Assembly: GCA_036635475.1 (NCBI GenBank)
Contig: JAVWQH010000005.1
Span: 1-64,000, forward strand
Length of the DNA stretch: 64,000 bases
Reading direction: 5' to 3'
Origin: JAHHUA01 sp036635475
Lineage (GTDB): Bacteria; Bacillota; Clostridia; Oscillospirales; Ruminococcaceae
The notes beneath the pieces were generated by a model that saw only the letters and a program-made list of their open reading frames with translations, was not told where the DNA came from and did no database searches. The translations under genes and the position numbers were made by a program. Positions 8,354 to 17,828 of this stretch are shown here, in pieces. Position 1 is the stretch's first letter; the number at the start of each line of letters is the position of its first letter.

Positions 8354-9226
8354 ATGAATGATTATGTTTTGTTTACAGATGTAACAACAGACTTAACCGT
8401 CGAAATTCTTAAAGATATAGATGTCATAAGTATAAATATGCCGTTTTTTCTTGATGAAAACCAAATTGAACATTATCCGGATTATAAGAATATTTCTGTC
8501 TCTGATTTTTACCAAAGCTTGAGGGAAAAAACTAAAATAACAACATCGCAGATTAATTCTCGAACATATGTTGAATATTTTGAAAAGGCATTATCAAAGG
8601 GCAAGGATATTTTATATTTGGGATTTTCGTCAGGACTAAGTGGAACAATGCAATCAGCTACAATTGCAATTGAAATGCTTAAAGAAAAATATACTGATAG
8701 AAAAATTTATGCCGTTGATACACTTTGTGCCTCAAGTGGAGAGGGAATGTTCGTTTATTATGCCGCTTTAAAAAAGAAAAACGGAATGGATATTGAACAA
8801 CTAAGACAATGGTGTGAAAATTCCAAGTTAAATCTCTGCCATTGGTTCACTGTTGAGGATTTATTCTTTTTACATCGAGGTGGAAGAGTTTCCAAAACTG
8901 TGGCAATTGCAGGAAGTATGCTCAAAATTATGCCTGTTATGCATATGGATAATGAGGGGCATTTAATGCTTGTTGATAAAGTAAGAGGACGTCATAATGC
9001 ACTTGAGGCATTGGCGGAAAAGATGATAGAAACAGCAGTTGATTTACCTAGCCAAACAATTTTTATCAGCCATGGCGATGATATAGCATGTGCAAAATAT
9101 CTGGAAAATTATATTAAATCAAGAACAGCTGTTGCAAAAATAATAATACAGCCGGTTAATCCGATAATCGGAGCACATTCGGGTCCGGGAACGATAGCAT
9201 TGTTTTTCTGGGGTACAGAAAGATAA
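8354..9226 (+). CDS. DegV family fatty-acid-binding protein
   Basis: Protein of 290 residues of the DegV (FakB-like) family. Signatures are YVLFTDVTTDLTVEIL at the N-terminus, TSQINSRTYVEYFEKAL, the lipid-pocket segment YLGFSSGLSGTMQSA, and HRGGRVSK with the final PIIGAHSGPGTIALFFWG. DegV proteins bind one fatty acid; FakB members present it to the kinase FakA. No fakA is visible nearby, so a role in exogenous fatty acid use is inferred from family only. GGAG lies 8 bases before the ATG at 8354; a longer start at 8315 would overlap the likely promoter. Confidence 0.92.
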   Translation: MNDYVLFTDVTTDLTVEILKDIDVISINMPFFLDENQIEHYPDYKNISVSDFYQSLREKTKITTSQINSRTYVEYFEKALSKGKDILYLGFSSGLSGTMQSATIAIEMLKEKYTDRKIYAVDTLCASSGEGMFVYYAALKKKNGMDIEQLRQWCENSKLNLCHWFTVEDLFFLHRGGRVSKTVAIAGSMLKIMPVMHMDNEGHLMLVDKVRGRHNALEALAEKMIETAVDLPSQTIFISHGDDIACAKYLENYIKSRTAVAKIIIQPVNPIIGAHSGPGTIALFFWGTER

Positions 9227-9262
9227 TTTATCGAATAATTCATAGTTGAAATGGAGATTTAG

Positions 9263-11098
9263 ATGAAATTAGAAGAACTTGATAAGATACTAATGAATGT
9301 TCAAAAACCATCACGTTATGCAGGCGGTGAACTTGGAAGTGTTGTCAAAATGCCGACAGAAGATATGATACGTTTTGCAATGTGTTTTCCGGATATGTAT
9401 GATGTTGGAATGTCACATCTTGGTATGAAAATACTTTATTCTCTTAAAAATGCAAAAGATGATATTTGGTGTGAACGAGTTTTCGCTCCCGACATAGATA
9501 TGGAAGAGGCAATGCGAAAAAACAACATTCCACTTTATGGGTTAGAAAGTCTTGACCCAATCAAAAACTTTGATTTTATCGGGTTTACACTTCAATATGA
9601 ACTTTCATACACTGCCATATTAAATATGCTTGATTTAGCCGGATTGCCGATTAGGTCTGCACAAAGACAAGAGGATTTTCCTGTTATTATAGCAGGAGGA
9701 CCTTGTGCGTGCAATCCTGAGCCAATAGCTGATTTTATTGATATTTTTGTGCTGGGCGAAGGCGAAGAAGTCAATTTAGAATTAATTTATTTGTATAAAA
9801 ATTGCAAAAAGCAAGGACTTTCAAAGAAAGAATTTCTTGAAAAAGCCGCACAAATTGAGGGGATTTATGTCCCATCATTTTACGATGTTGAATATGATAA
9901 TGACAATAAAATCAAATCAATTACTGCAAAAAACAATGCACCTCAAAGAGTGAAAAAACGTATAATAAAGGACTTAGACAAGGTGTTTTACCCCAAAACA
10001 TTTGTTGTGCCATATAGTGAAATTATTCACGATAGAGCTATGACGGAGGTTCAGCGAGGCTGTATTAGAGGTTGTAGATTTTGTCAAGCAGGCTTTATAT
10101 ATCGACCTGTTCGAGAAAAAAACTACGAAACGATAAATAAAGATGCTTTTTCACTTTGCGAGAAAACAGGTTATGAAGAGGTTTCATTAACATCGCTTTC
10201 AACAAGTGATTATCGTCAGCTTGAACCATTGCTTGATAAAATGTTAAGCTGGAGTGAAGCTGAAAGAGTAAATATATCGTTACCATCGCTTAGAATAGAT
10301 AATTTTTCACCTGAACTGATAGAGAAAATTGCAAGAGTGAGAAAATCTGGATTGACATTTGCTCCCGAGGCAGGAACTCAGAGAATGAGGGACGTTATCA
10401 ATAAAAATATCACTGAAGAAAACATAATGTCAAGCTGTAAAACGGCATTTGAAGCAGGTTACTGTGCAGTTAAACTTTATTTTATGATGGGATTGCCAAC
10501 AGAAACAGATGAAGATATAGTTGGAATTGCACAGCTTGGTCAAAGAATAGTTGACCTGTTTTATGCAATGTCGGACAAGCCAAAAGGCAAGGGAATATCA
10601 GTTACAATCAGTTGTGCTTGCTTTGTCCCAAAACCGTTTACACCATTTGAATTTGAACCGCAAGACAGCGTTTTGGACTTTGAAAGAAAGCAAAAATTGC
10701 TTAGAAGTTCGATTACCACAAAAAAAATAAATATAAGTTACCACGATGCGGGAATTAGTGTTTTAGAGGGTGTTCTTGCAAGAGGTGATAGGCGACTTTG
10801 TGATGTTATTGAACTGGCTTGGAAAAAAGGTTCAAAACTCGATGCTTGGGGAGAATATTTCAAAATGTCCAGATGGGAAGAGGCAATGGCAGAGGCAGGA
10901 ATTTCCGCTGAATTTTACGCTAACAGACAACGTTCTTATGAGGAAATATCGCCTTGGAGTCATCTTGATTATCTTGTTTCAAAAGACTTTTTAATCAAAG
11001 AAAATAAACTTGCCCGAAGTTCAATTACAACTCCAAACTGTCGAGAAAAATGTACAGGCTGTGGAGCAAATATGGCGATAGGAGGCAAGTGTCAATAA
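9263..11098 (+). CDS. TIGR03960-type B12-binding/radical SAM protein
   Basis: Protein of 611 residues with a cobalamin-binding-like N-terminal region (PDMYDVGMSHLGMKILY, then IIAGGPCACNPEPIADFIDIFVLGEGE) followed by a radical SAM core. The cluster ligands are in QRGCIRGCRFCQAGF (CxxxCxxC, about residues 271-278). A cysteine-containing C-terminus (CREKCTGCGANM) is also typical. The family is widespread in Firmicutes and normally paired with a DUF2344 protein, as here (one-base overlap). The reaction is not established, although a link to RNA or ribosome modification is often suspected. GGAG precedes the ATG. Confidence 0.9.
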   Translation: MKLEELDKILMNVQKPSRYAGGELGSVVKMPTEDMIRFAMCFPDMYDVGMSHLGMKILYSLKNAKDDIWCERVFAPDIDMEEAMRKNNIPLYGLESLDPIKNFDFIGFTLQYELSYTAILNMLDLAGLPIRSAQRQEDFPVIIAGGPCACNPEPIADFIDIFVLGEGEEVNLELIYLYKNCKKQGLSKKEFLEKAAQIEGIYVPSFYDVEYDNDNKIKSITAKNNAPQRVKKRIIKDLDKVFYPKTFVVPYSEIIHDRAMTEVQRGCIRGCRFCQAGFIYRPVREKNYETINKDAFSLCEKTGYEEVSLTSLSTSDYRQLEPLLDKMLSWSEAERVNISLPSLRIDNFSPELIEKIARVRKSGLTFAPEAGTQRMRDVINKNITEENIMSSCKTAFEAGYCAVKLYFMMGLPTETDEDIVGIAQLGQRIVDLFYAMSDKPKGKGISVTISCACFVPKPFTPFEFEPQDSVLDFERKQKLLRSSITTKKINISYHDAGISVLEGVLARGDRRLCDVIELAWKKGSKLDAWGEYFKMSRWEEAMAEAGISAEFYANRQRSYEEISPWSHLDYLVSKDFLIKENKLARSSITTPNCREKCTGCGANMAIGGKCQ

Positions 11099-11769
11099 TG
11101 CAAAATGATGCGAAACCAATAAGAATATTTTTTTCAAAGATGGGACGAGCAAAATATATTTCCCATTTAGATATGGCAAGATGTATGCAGCGTGCATTGA
11201 AAAGGTCAAAGCTGCCAGTATGGCATACTCAGGGTTTTAACCCACGTATGTATATGAACTTTTCGTTGGCACTTTCGTTAGGATATGAAAGTCTTCAAGA
11301 ATCATTTGAAATAAAAATGGTTCCCGGATTGGGATATGATGTTATAAAAGCAAGGATTAATGAAGTAATGCCAGAGGGAATTGTAATTACAAAAGTTGCA
11401 AATCCAATTATGGAAATCAAGGAAATTGATTGGGCAGATTATGAAATTTTCGTACACTTTGAAGATACCAATGCTGAAAAGCTCAGGGATTGCTATGAGG
11501 ATTTTTGTGAAAGGAACGAAATAATCGTTTCCAAAAAATCCAAAAATGGCAATAAATATGTAGATTTAAAACCGCTTTTTTCATTATCAGATGCAGAAAT
11601 GTATGATGATAAAATAAAATTCAATGCCAGAATAGCCTCAGGAATAATTTTGAATATTAATCCTAATTTAATCATAAATGCTTTTTGCGAGAGATATGAG
11701 TTAAAGCCAACTTTAGTCAATGTGAAAAGAACAAAAATTCTGACTGCTAATTTCATTGAATTTGAATAA
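11098..11769 (+). CDS. TIGR03936-type radical-SAM-associated protein (DUF2344)
   Basis: Protein of 223 residues, partner of the preceding radical SAM protein. Family motifs are IRIFFSKMGRAKYISHLD, then MQRALKRSKLPVWHTQGFNPRMYMNF and LSLGYESLQESFE. Its ATG overlaps the upstream stop by one base (TAATG) with GGAGG about 12 bases before it, so translation is coupled. In many relatives this pair is followed by ribonuclease G and rplU; here the alaS T-box follows instead. It has no membrane segment and no cysteine cluster of its own, consistent with an accessory subunit. Function unknown. Confidence 0.9.
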   Translation: MQNDAKPIRIFFSKMGRAKYISHLDMARCMQRALKRSKLPVWHTQGFNPRMYMNFSLALSLGYESLQESFEIKMVPGLGYDVIKARINEVMPEGIVITKVANPIMEIKEIDWADYEIFVHFEDTNAEKLRDCYEDFCERNEIIVSKKSKNGNKYVDLKPLFSLSDAEMYDDKIKFNARIASGIILNINPNLIINAFCERYELKPTLVNVKRTKILTANFIEFE

Positions 11770-11846
11770 ACAGACTGATTTTATTGTTGCAATATGTGAA
11801 ATTAGAAGTATTTAAAGTTCGATTTTACATATAACTAAAATCTGTA

Positions 11847-11875
11847 TTGACAATTTTTGCATTTAGATTTATACT
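11847..11875 (+). promoter_or_regulatory. SigA-type promoter of the alaS T-box transcript
   Basis: TTGACA (11847-11852), a 17-base spacer and TATACT (11870-11875): near-consensus, just upstream of the T-box leader. Confidence 0.7.
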
Positions 11876-11904
11876 TTATAAGTGTTAAAATTTTTATATT
11901 ATTA

Positions 11905-12136
11905 AAAGCGATGATGGGGCAAACCATTTTTGAACGTTACAGAGAAAATAGTGATGCTGAGAGCTATTTACGATGATATATGGACGCCACCCCTTGAGCT
12001 TCCTCCGAAATAAGGAAGGACGTTTCCAGATGCGTTAAATCTGCTAAAGTGACACCTTTTAGTTAAGGGTGTAATTTGGGTGGTACCACGGAATTTAAAG
12101 CTTTCGTCCCTTTTTTGGGGGCGATGGCTTTTTTAT
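11905..12136 (+). promoter_or_regulatory. T-box leader with alanine specifier, upstream of alaS
   Basis: Antitermination riboswitch that reads uncharged tRNA-Ala. The conserved T-box TGGGTGGTACCACGG is at 12077-12091; its TGGT bulge can pair with an ACCA tRNA 3' end, as in tRNA-Ala. Stem I shows AGAGA, then GTGATGCTGAGAG, and the specifier region GGACGCCACCCCTTGAGC, where GCC (11986-11988) is an alanine codon in the standard position. The leader ends in a terminator (about 12098-12136) with GGGGGCGATGGC and a T-run. High uncharged tRNA-Ala should favour the antiterminator and alaS expression. Base pairing was judged by eye. Confidence 0.95.
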
Positions 12137-12217
12137 TTTAGTTTGTAAGGCTATATTAAAAATATCAGTATTACATTCAAGTTATAAATTTGATTTTATT
12201 TTAAGGAGATATTAATT

Positions 12218-14869
12218 ATGGATTGGATGGGCGTAAACGAACTTCGTGAGAAATTTTTGAAGTTCTATGAAAGCAAAGGACACACAATACTAGCAAGTGC
12301 ACCACTTATTCCTAAAGATGATGCAAGCCTTTTGCTTATTAATTCAGGTATGGCACCTTTGAAAAAATACTTTTTGGGACTTGAAACTCCTCCCAATACA
12401 AAAGTTACAACCTGCCAAAAATGTATCAGAACCCCCGATATTGAAAGAGTTGGAAAGACTGCTCGTCATGGAACATATTTTGAAATGTTGGGAAACTTTT
12501 CTTTTGGAGATTATTTCAAAGAAGAGGCAACAACATGGGCTTGGGAATTTATAACTCAAGAACTCAAAATGCCTGTTGACAAAGTTTGGGTTTCAATCTA
12601 CGAAGATGATGATGAAACATTCAAAATTTGGACAGAAAGAAGAGGAGTATCTCCTGACCATATCGTTCGACTGGGCAAAGAAGATAACTTCTGGGAACAT
12701 GGTTCAGGACCTTGCGGACCTTGTTCAGAGCTTTATTATGACAGAGGCGAAAAGTATGGTTGTGGAAGTGCAACTTGTGGTGTTGGTTGCGACTGCGACA
12801 GATATGTTGAATTTTGGAATTTAGTATTCACACAGTTTAATTCTGACGGTGAGGGTCACTACACCCCACTTGACCACCCAAACATTGATACAGGAATGGG
12901 ACTTGAACGTTTGGCTTGTATTTCACAAGGTGTTGACAATCTGTTTGAAGTTGACACTGTTCAAAATATAATGAAACACATATGTGAAATCGCAGAAATT
13001 AAATACAAACAAGATGAGAAAAAAGACGTTTCATTGCGTGTTATAACTGACCATATCAGAAGTACAACATTTATGATAGGTGATGGAGTTGTTCCACAAA
13101 ATGAGGGCAGAGGATATGTTTTAAGACGTTTGTTAAGACGTGCCGCACGTCATGGAAGATTAATCGGAATAAGAGAACCATTCCTATATAAAGTTTGTGA
13201 AACTGTTATCAACGAAAATGCAAGTGCATATCCTGAACTTTTAACACACAAAGATTATATTGTTAAGGTTATAAGAGTTGAAGAAGAACGTTTTTCTAAG
13301 ACGATTGACCAAGGTATGGAACTTTTGACTTCAATTATCGACAAAATTGACAGCGATACTGTTAATGATAAAAAAATGCTATCAGGCGATTTAGCATTTA
13401 AACTATATGATACATTCGGTTTCCCAATTGATTTAACAAAGGAAATTCTTGAAGAACGTTCAATAGACCTTAATGAAGATGAATTTGTGGAAAGAATGAA
13501 TGAGCAAAGAAAAAGAGCAAGAGATGCACGTTCAGCTATGAATTATGAAAGTTGGAAGAGCGATGTTCTTGCAGGATTAAATCTCAAAACCGAATTTACA
13601 GGATATAATGCCTTAAATCAAGATGCAATTGTTACTGCAATGGTTGTTGACAGTGAAAAGGTTGAATCAATGACTGAGGGCGAATTTGGCACTATAATAT
13701 TGGATAAAACTTCTTTCTATGCTGAAAGCGGCGGTCAAGTTGGCGATGTTGGATTTATCACAGCTAAAAATGGTAAATTCAAAGTATTGGATTGCAAAAA
13801 ATCCCCAACAGGCTTATTTATGCACATTGGCGAGATGGTAAGTGGAATAATAACATCAAATGATGAGATAAAAGCTGAGGTTTGTGCATCTTGCAGAAAT
13901 GCTTCAATGAGAAACCATACAGCTTGCCATTTATTGCAGAAAGCTTTGCAAGAAGTTTTGGGTAATCACGTACATCAAGCCGGTTCGTTGGTTGACACTC
14001 AAGGTTGCCGTTTCGATTTCTCACATTTTGATGCTGTAACCTCCGAGGAACTTGACAGAGTTGAATATCTTGTAAACGATATGATTTTGTCGTCAATGAC
14101 TGTTTCCACAAAAGAAATGCCAATTGAAGAGGCTCAAAAATTGGGAGCAATGGCTTTGTTTGGCGAAAAATACGGCAATATTGTAAGAGTTGTTAATGCA
14201 GGGGACAGAAGTATTGAGTTTTGCGGTGGTATTCACGTTGGAAATACTGCTGAAATTGGTTTGTTTAAAATTGTTAAGGAATCTTCAGTCGCAGCAGGAA
14301 TAAGAAGAATTGAAGCTGTAACAGGGCTTGGAGTTCTTGATTTAATCAAGCAAAACAACAAAATTATGTTGGCAGCAGCAGAAAATCTAAAGCTTGGTAG
14401 TGTTAGCGAATTGCCTGAGAAAACTGCCTCAATCGTTGCTGAATTAAAGGAAAAAGACAAAGAAATTGATAAAATGTCAGAAATGTTGGCAGATATTAGA
14501 ACAAATGCTTTGTTCGATACTGCACAAATAGTTGGCGATATCAAGTGTGTAACAGCTACTTTCACAGGAATTAAAACTGATGCAATGAGAAAAATGGCTG
14601 ATAAAATCAAGAATGATGCACCAAATATGGTGGGAGTACTTGTTTCTATTGCTGATGAAAAGGCAACAATCGTTGCTGCTTGCGGTAAAGAAGCTATCAA
14701 AAAGGGCGCACACGCAGGAAATCTTGTCAAGGAAATCACTTCAATGCTTGGCGGAAGCGGTGGCGGTCGCCCTGACAGCGCAATGGGCGGAACAACTGAT
14801 GTTTATAGAGTTGATGAGGCTTTGGCTAAGGTTAAGAGTATGATTGCAAAAATGATTGGTCTTAACTAA
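12218..14869 (+). CDS. alaS: Alanine-tRNA ligase
   Basis: Full-length class II alanyl-tRNA synthetase, 883 residues. The N-terminal catalytic domain has the FLKFYESKGH start, NSGMAPLKKYFLG, TCQKCIRTPDIERVGKTARH (motif 2 region) and DTGMGLERLA (motif 3). The editing domain carries RNHTACHLLQKALQ (HxxxH metal site) with the later FCGGIHV. The C-terminal C-Ala domain contains the glycine-rich GGSGGGRPDSAMGG. It charges tRNA-Ala and clears mischarged Ser or Gly. AAGGAG lies 9-10 bases before the ATG. Expression is placed under the T-box directly upstream. Confidence 0.98.
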   Translation: MDWMGVNELREKFLKFYESKGHTILASAPLIPKDDASLLLINSGMAPLKKYFLGLETPPNTKVTTCQKCIRTPDIERVGKTARHGTYFEMLGNFSFGDYFKEEATTWAWEFITQELKMPVDKVWVSIYEDDDETFKIWTERRGVSPDHIVRLGKEDNFWEHGSGPCGPCSELYYDRGEKYGCGSATCGVGCDCDRYVEFWNLVFTQFNSDGEGHYTPLDHPNIDTGMGLERLACISQGVDNLFEVDTVQNIMKHICEIAEIKYKQDEKKDVSLRVITDHIRSTTFMIGDGVVPQNEGRGYVLRRLLRRAARHGRLIGIREPFLYKVCETVINENASAYPELLTHKDYIVKVIRVEEERFSKTIDQGMELLTSIIDKIDSDTVNDKKMLSGDLAFKLYDTFGFPIDLTKEILEERSIDLNEDEFVERMNEQRKRARDARSAMNYESWKSDVLAGLNLKTEFTGYNALNQDAIVTAMVVDSEKVESMTEGEFGTIILDKTSFYAESGGQVGDVGFITAKNGKFKVLDCKKSPTGLFMHIGEMVSGIITSNDEIKAEVCASCRNASMRNHTACHLLQKALQEVLGNHVHQAGSLVDTQGCRFDFSHFDAVTSEELDRVEYLVNDMILSSMTVSTKEMPIEEAQKLGAMALFGEKYGNIVRVVNAGDRSIEFCGGIHVGNTAEIGLFKIVKESSVAAGIRRIEAVTGLGVLDLIKQNNKIMLAAAENLKLGSVSELPEKTASIVAELKEKDKEIDKMSEMLADIRTNALFDTAQIVGDIKCVTATFTGIKTDAMRKMADKIKNDAPNMVGVLVSIADEKATIVAACGKEAIKKGAHAGNLVKEITSMLGGSGGGRPDSAMGGTTDVYRVDEALAKVKSMIAKMIGLN

Positions 14870-14905
14870 TCTGGAATTAAAATACAGCTGAAACGAGGTG
14901 ATACA

Positions 14906-15244
14906 ATGGATTGTCTATTTTGTAAAATAGCAGAAGGTGTAATCCCATCAAAAAAAATATATGAGGACGATAAAGTCTTAGCGTTTTATGATATCGAACC
15001 TCAAGCTCCTGTGCATTTTTTGGTCATACCCAAAGAGCATATTAAATCTTGCAATGAAATAAATGATGATAATAGCGAAATTATCGCACATATTTTCAAG
15101 ATAATCGCAAAAATAGCAAAGGAACTTAAACTTGATGATGGCTATAGAATTGTGAATAATTGCGGAGAATTTGGCGGTCAAAGTGTTTTTCATATGCATT
15201 TTCACGTTTTAGGCGGACGTATGCTTGCATGGCCTCCGGGTTAG
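14906..15244 (+). CDS. HIT-family nucleotide hydrolase (HinT-like)
   Basis: Histidine-triad protein of 112 residues. It starts CLFCKIAEGVIPSKKIYED and ends with the active-site triad FHMHFHVLGGR followed by MLAWPPG, the HinT-type C-terminus. Such proteins hydrolyse nucleoside phosphoramidates and acyl-adenylates; the connection with alaS just upstream (37-base gap) is suggestive, since aminoacyl-adenylates are known HinT substrates. The cysteines in CLFC are the residues that bind zinc in some family members. GAGGTG lies before the ATG. Confidence 0.95.
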   Translation: MDCLFCKIAEGVIPSKKIYEDDKVLAFYDIEPQAPVHFLVIPKEHIKSCNEINDDNSEIIAHIFKIIAKIAKELKLDDGYRIVNNCGEFGGQSVFHMHFHVLGGRMLAWPPG

Positions 15245-15293
15245 TTTAAATCTTTTAAATTTATAGCAATAATTCGTTTTGGAGGTAAAAACT

Positions 15294-15836
15294 GTGGAAG
15301 AATTTTACACACTAAAAGTTGCAGGACTTGAACGTAAACTTGTTATTTGCCCTGTGAATGAAAAAATGTCAATAGCAGGATTTATAATGTTTTCTGATGT
15401 TGAGCTGACAATAAATTGTGCAAAAGAGCTTTTAAAAAAAGTTCCTGAATTTGACATTATTATAACTGCGGAATCAAAAGGTATTCCACTTGCCTATGAA
15501 ATGGCTAGACAATCAGGCAAAAACTATATTTTGGCTAGAAAAAGTCAAAAGTTATATATGAAAAAGCCTGTTGCAGTTGATGTAAAATCAATTACAACAA
15601 CAAAAGTTCAAACACTCTATCTTGATGAGTGCGATATGAAAAATTTGCAGGGCAAAAAAGTTTTGATTGTTGACGATGTAATCAGCACAGGCGAATCCCT
15701 TGCAGCATTAGAACAGCTTGTAATCAAGTCAAGCGGTAATATTATTGGAAAAGCAACGGTTCTTGCTGAAGGCGATGCGGCAAAGAGAGATGATATCATT
15801 TTTCTTGAGCCATTGCCATTATTCTTCAAAGATTAA
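15294..15836 (+). CDS. Phosphoribosyltransferase family protein (Apt-like)
   Basis: Type I phosphoribosyltransferase of about 180 residues. The PRPP-binding loop is VLIVDDVISTGES near residue 120, and upstream ITAESKGIPLAYEMAR matches the region before the flexible loop in adenine and xanthine phosphoribosyltransferases. It probably salvages a purine base, but the base cannot be fixed from sequence. The start is a GTG at 15294, 8 bases after GGAGG; an in-frame TTG at 15279 overlaps that site and is rejected. It is closed by the terminator at 15844-15879. Confidence 0.85.
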   Translation: MEEFYTLKVAGLERKLVICPVNEKMSIAGFIMFSDVELTINCAKELLKKVPEFDIIITAESKGIPLAYEMARQSGKNYILARKSQKLYMKKPVAVDVKSITTTKVQTLYLDECDMKNLQGKKVLIVDDVISTGESLAALEQLVIKSSGNIIGKATVLAEGDAAKRDDIIFLEPLPLFFKD

Positions 15837-15843
15837 ATGAATA

Positions 15844-15879
15844 AAAAACCCGATTGTCAATTAAGATAATCGGGTTTTT
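15844..15879. terminator. Bidirectional intrinsic terminator
   Basis: A 12-bp stem (AAAAACCCGATT with AATCGGGTTTTT) lies between two convergent genes. It has A/T runs on both flanks, so it can serve both strands. Confidence 0.9.
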
Positions 15880-15905
15880 ATTATTCATTTTCAATTGATT
15901 TGCTT

Positions 15906-16451
15906 TTAATCTTTAAAAACGTTTATATTATTTTTAATGTAATTGTATCCTGAGAATACAGTGAAAAAGAATGCAACCCATTGCATAATCTCACATAAGA
16001 AATAAGCGTTGCCCAGAAAGCTTGTAAATGCTAGGTAAAAAATCAAGGAACTAAGCCATATCATTTGTGAGGCAGTTTTCATTTTACCCCATTTATCAGC
16101 CGCAATAACAGTGCCATTTCCCGCAGCAATAAGTCGAATTGATGTTACCAAAAATTCTCGGCTTAAAATAACAACAGTTACAACAACAGGAATATAATCT
16201 TGAGCAGTTAAGCAAATTAATGCAGACATAACCAAAAGTTTGTCAGCAAGTGGATCCATTAGTTTGCCAAAATTTGTAACAAGATTATATTTTCGTGCGA
16301 TATATCCGTCCAAAGTGTCGGTAAGAGAGGCTAGGACGAATATAATAAATGCCCAAAGAAAATTATTCGGTATATTGGGTATGAGCATAAATACAAGAAA
16401 AACAGGAATAAGAATTACTCTTAAAACAGTTAGTTTATTTGGTAAATTCAT
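15906..16451 (-). CDS. pgsA: CDP-diacylglycerol-glycerol-3-phosphate 3-phosphatidyltransferase
   Basis: Membrane enzyme of 181 residues that makes phosphatidylglycerophosphate from CDP-diacylglycerol and glycerol 3-phosphate. It begins MNLPNKLTVLRVILIPVFLV and carries the CDP-alcohol phosphotransferase motif as TDTLDGYIARKYNLVTNFGKLMDPLAD (D-x2-DG-x2-AR-x8-G-x3-D-x3-D), which holds the catalytic aspartates. Four to five hydrophobic segments follow. GGAG lies before the ATG. It is last in recA-recX-rimO-pgsA, a common clostridial arrangement. Confidence 0.95.
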   Translation of the reverse strand: MNLPNKLTVLRVILIPVFLVFMLIPNIPNNFLWAFIIFVLASLTDTLDGYIARKYNLVTNFGKLMDPLADKLLVMSALICLTAQDYIPVVVTVVILSREFLVTSIRLIAAGNGTVIAADKWGKMKTASQMIWLSSLIFYLAFTSFLGNAYFLCEIMQWVAFFFTVFSGYNYIKNNINVFKD

Positions 16452-16493
16452 AAATTATATCTCCTTTCATTGGGTATTGCAGCAAAGTTTCTG

Positions 16494-17819
16494 CTACATT
16501 TCTTCGCCAATTAAATCATATTCATCAACATCTGTTATTAGAACATTAACAAAATCTCCTGCATTAGGCTTGCTATTGCTCATAAAATAAACTTTCGTGT
16601 CAATGTCAGGAGCGTCCATATAGCTTCGACCCCAGTACATTCCTTCGTCATAGTCAAAGCCTTCGGTTAGAATTTTAAGCGTTTTTCCATTCATAGATTG
16701 AGCAAGGTCTTCAGCAACTTCCATTTGAAGTTCCATTATTATATCAGTTCTTCTTGCTTTAAGCTGGTCATCAATTTGGTCTTCCATTTCAAAAGCAGGA
16801 GTATCTTCCTCGGGGGAATATGAAAAACAGCCAAGCCTATCGAATTTAACTTCTTCAACAAGTTCACAAAGTTCGGCAAAATCCTCATTTGTTTCACCGG
16901 GGAAACCGGCGATGAGAGTTGTTCTAAGTGCAACGTTTGGAATTTTTGCTCTGATTTTTTCCATAAGTGATTTAATAGAATTAAAATCGCCTTTTCGGTT
17001 CATAAGCTTTAAAATTTTGCCACTTGCGTGTTGAATTGGAATATCAACATATTTAACAACTTTGTCTTCGCTGGCGATTGTTTCAAGCAATTCATCTGTA
17101 ATTCTGTCTGGATAGCAGTAAAGAATTCGCACCCATTCTACTTTTTCAATTGCACAAACCTTTTTAATAAGCTCAGCAAGCATAAATTTTCCATATAAAT
17201 CTTCGCCATAGCGAGTTGTATCTTGAGCGACAATGTTAAATTCCTTAACACCTTTTTCAGCAAGACTTTCAATTTCTTTAATGATGTTTTCCATTGGTCT
17301 ACTTCTGAATTCGCCACGAATTAATGGGATTGCACAATAGGAACATTTGTTGTCGCAACCCTCTGCAACTTTGATATAAGCAAAGTGGGGAGGATTGGCA
17401 AGGATTCGTTCTCCCTCAAGGGATAAATCAGATTTAGGTCCGAACTCGGCAATTTTTTCACCGTTAACAGCTTTTTTTATAGCATTGGAAATATCGGAGT
17501 TTTTGCCAATTCCCAAAACAACATCAACTTCAGGTATTTCTTTTACGAGTTCTTCTCTATATCGTTCAGCAAGACAGCCGGTTACAATGACAGCCTTGAG
17601 GTTGGAATTTGTTTTCATACCGCAAAATTCAAATATTGTTTCAATGGATTCTTTTTTTGCATCTTCGATAAAACCACATGTGTTAATAATAACAGCATCA
17701 CATTCGGCTGGATTAGATTTTATTTCAAAACCATCATTAGCTAATTTAGCTAGCATAAGTTCGCCATCAACTTGATTTTTTGCACAACCCAGTGACACCA
17801 TTCCAACTTTTATTGACAT
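16494..17819 (-). CDS. rimO: Ribosomal protein uS12 methylthiotransferase RimO
   Basis: Protein of 441 residues with the three methylthiotransferase domains. The N-terminal UPF0004 domain begins VGMVSLGCAKNQVDGE with cysteines at CAKN, NTCGFI and VTGCLA for one 4Fe-4S cluster. The radical SAM core has CDNKCSYCAIP (CxxxCxxC). The C-terminus is a TRAM domain. LGCAKNQVDGE and the acidic TRAM region separate RimO from MiaB. It adds a methylthio group to an aspartate of ribosomal protein S12. It lies 9 bases after recX. Confidence 0.95.
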   Translation of the reverse strand: MSIKVGMVSLGCAKNQVDGELMLAKLANDGFEIKSNPAECDAVIINTCGFIEDAKKESIETIFEFCGMKTNSNLKAVIVTGCLAERYREELVKEIPEVDVVLGIGKNSDISNAIKKAVNGEKIAEFGPKSDLSLEGERILANPPHFAYIKVAEGCDNKCSYCAIPLIRGEFRSRPMENIIKEIESLAEKGVKEFNIVAQDTTRYGEDLYGKFMLAELIKKVCAIEKVEWVRILYCYPDRITDELLETIASEDKVVKYVDIPIQHASGKILKLMNRKGDFNSIKSLMEKIRAKIPNVALRTTLIAGFPGETNEDFAELCELVEEVKFDRLGCFSYSPEEDTPAFEMEDQIDDQLKARRTDIIMELQMEVAEDLAQSMNGKTLKILTEGFDYDEGMYWGRSYMDAPDIDTKVYFMSNSKPNAGDFVNVLITDVDEYDLIGEEM

Positions 17820-17828
17820 ATAAATCTC

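Noticed and set aside
11905..11935. GGGGCAAACCATTT resembling the start of a c-di-GMP riboswitch
   Set aside because: The rest of that aptamer is missing, and the segment is part of the clear alanine T-box leader.
14233..14739. Long antisense frame inside alaS
   Set aside because: It overlaps the alaS C-terminal region fully; its hydrophobic composition is what the complement of this coding frame produces.
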